From Crocinitomicaceae bacterium (lineage in GTDB: Bacteria > Bacteroidota > Bacteroidia > Flavobacteriales_D > Crocinitomicaceae), in contig DQTF01000011.1 of assembly GCA_015662935.1 (NCBI GenBank), positions 1 to 6,343 on the forward strand: DNA of 6,343 nt, read 5' to 3'. The notes beneath the pieces were generated by a model, which did not search any database, was not told the origin of the DNA, and worked only from the letters and a program-made list of their open reading frames with translations. Shown in pieces: positions 5,701 through 6,343 of the stretch. The position numbers were made by a program, and so were the translations under genes. The number at the start of each line of letters is the position of its first letter. Within the stretch, counting starts at the first letter, position 1.

Positions 5701-6343
5701 TGAAAAAAATTTACTTAAGTGCAGTACTACTCGCTGCGATAACCTCGGTTAATGCACAAAAAATGGAGCGATCTCTCGTTGAGGTTGCAAATGAATTAAA
5801 TACAACAATTATTGCACAATCTACTTCTAGTAATATAGAAAAAGAGCTGGGTGCAGAGATTTATTTGAATGATTTCTCAACACCAGCTGATTGGACGTTG
5901 GATAACAATGGACAAACAGGAGCAACTTTCGGTTGGAACATTGATGCAACCGTAGATGGTTGGCCAAATTTTTTAACACCAGGAATCTCTTCGACATCTG
6001 GAGGAAACTTTGCTGAATTAGGAAATGGAGACCCAATAGCTGGGACACAAGCATTAAATGTTGATTACAAAATGACATTAGCATCTGCTTTAGATATTCC
6101 AAATTTACCAGCAAATACGTCTAATACTGCTGCTGTTCAATTAGAATTCTCTCAGTTTGGAGCACTTTTTAATGACGAGCAATACGTAGAGGTGAGTACT
6201 GATGGTACACTTTGGACAAGAGTATATGATAATAATCTAAAAGAAGTTTTATCTAATTCAGGAGGATCAGCTTATGACAATCCGGAAATAGTTACAGTTA
6301 ATATTACGAATGCAATTGCTGGTAACCCAAACAATGTTTTAAT
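5701..6343 (+). CDS. Secreted beta-sandwich protein, probable T9SS cargo (3' end outside window)
   Basis: The frame is open from the ATG at 5701 to the right edge (214 codons visible), so the gene is cut by the window and has no stop here. The product has a signal peptide (MKKIYLSAVLLAAITSVNA, cleavage probably before Gln20), a linker to about residue 52, then a beta-rich domain from about 53. That domain opens EIYLNDFSTPADWTLDNNG, has the core strands VQLEFSQFGALFNDEQYVEVSTDGTLWTRVY (146-176) and continues YDNPEIVTVNITNAIAG. The same strand order occurs in residues 52-238 of the preceding protein (ILQF...VSVSGDNGASWTDF...NPEVIKINVSTAVGG), so the two are likely paralogues in this domain. Its first 22 coding bases are identical to those of that gene. 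No Cys is seen. A C-terminal sorting domain is expected but not visible. Expression should be independent of the upstream gene because of the intervening terminator. Confidence 0.88.

Noticed and set aside
5827..6114. Minus-strand open frame inside the second secreted-protein gene
   Set aside because: It is antisense to a well-supported coding frame with signal peptide and beta-sandwich strands. Its translation is Leu/His/Gln-rich without domain character. The similar antisense frames at 2008-2211, 3722-3934 and 4697-4972, and the plus-strand overlap at 1830-2021, are rejected for the same reason.

Overview
The window looks like an AT-rich Bacteroidota chromosome segment, most likely from the Flavobacteriales. 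Three things support this. Two genes encode Cys-free secreted proteins, one of which ends in a type IX secretion system (T9SS) type A sorting domain. Their promoters fit the Bacteroidota pattern TTG-N(about 20)-TAnnTTTG. No start codon is preceded by a clear Shine-Dalgarno sequence. The genus cannot be decided from the sequence.

Layout from left to right. (1) The 3' part of a DUF2207 membrane protein gene ends at 1015. Its reading frame is interrupted in the first 45 bases, so it is either a real frameshift or a homopolymer error. (2) A hairpin at 1017-1049 sits between this gene and a convergent minus-strand gene for a small exported protein made of two copies of one repeat (1068-1487). (3) After a 113-bp divergent spacer comes a two-gene unit: a YbdL-type methionine (glutamine-dependent) aminotransferase overlapping by 13 bp a YafV/Nit2-type omega-amidase (1601-3495). 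(4) Two T9SS-style secreted beta-sandwich proteins follow in tandem. One is complete (3585-5468). The other runs off the right edge (5701 onward). Each has its own promoter, and a strong intrinsic terminator lies between them.

The one pair whose joint function is clear is the aminotransferase/omega-amidase pair. Transamination of 2-oxo-4-methylthiobutyrate with glutamine gives methionine and 2-oxoglutaramate, and the omega-amidase hydrolyses 2-oxoglutaramate to 2-oxoglutarate and ammonia. That makes the transamination effectively irreversible and removes an unwanted metabolite. The two secreted proteins share the first 22 coding bases, promoter elements with identical spacing, a matching downstream hexamer and a similar N-terminal fold, so they look like a tandem paralogous set that may continue past the window.

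I found no mobile element, CRISPR array, tRNA/rRNA gene or defence system, and no evidence for a wholly new system. The least explained items are the two-repeat exported protein, the central region of the 627-residue secreted protein, and the TAA-repeat leader in front of it.
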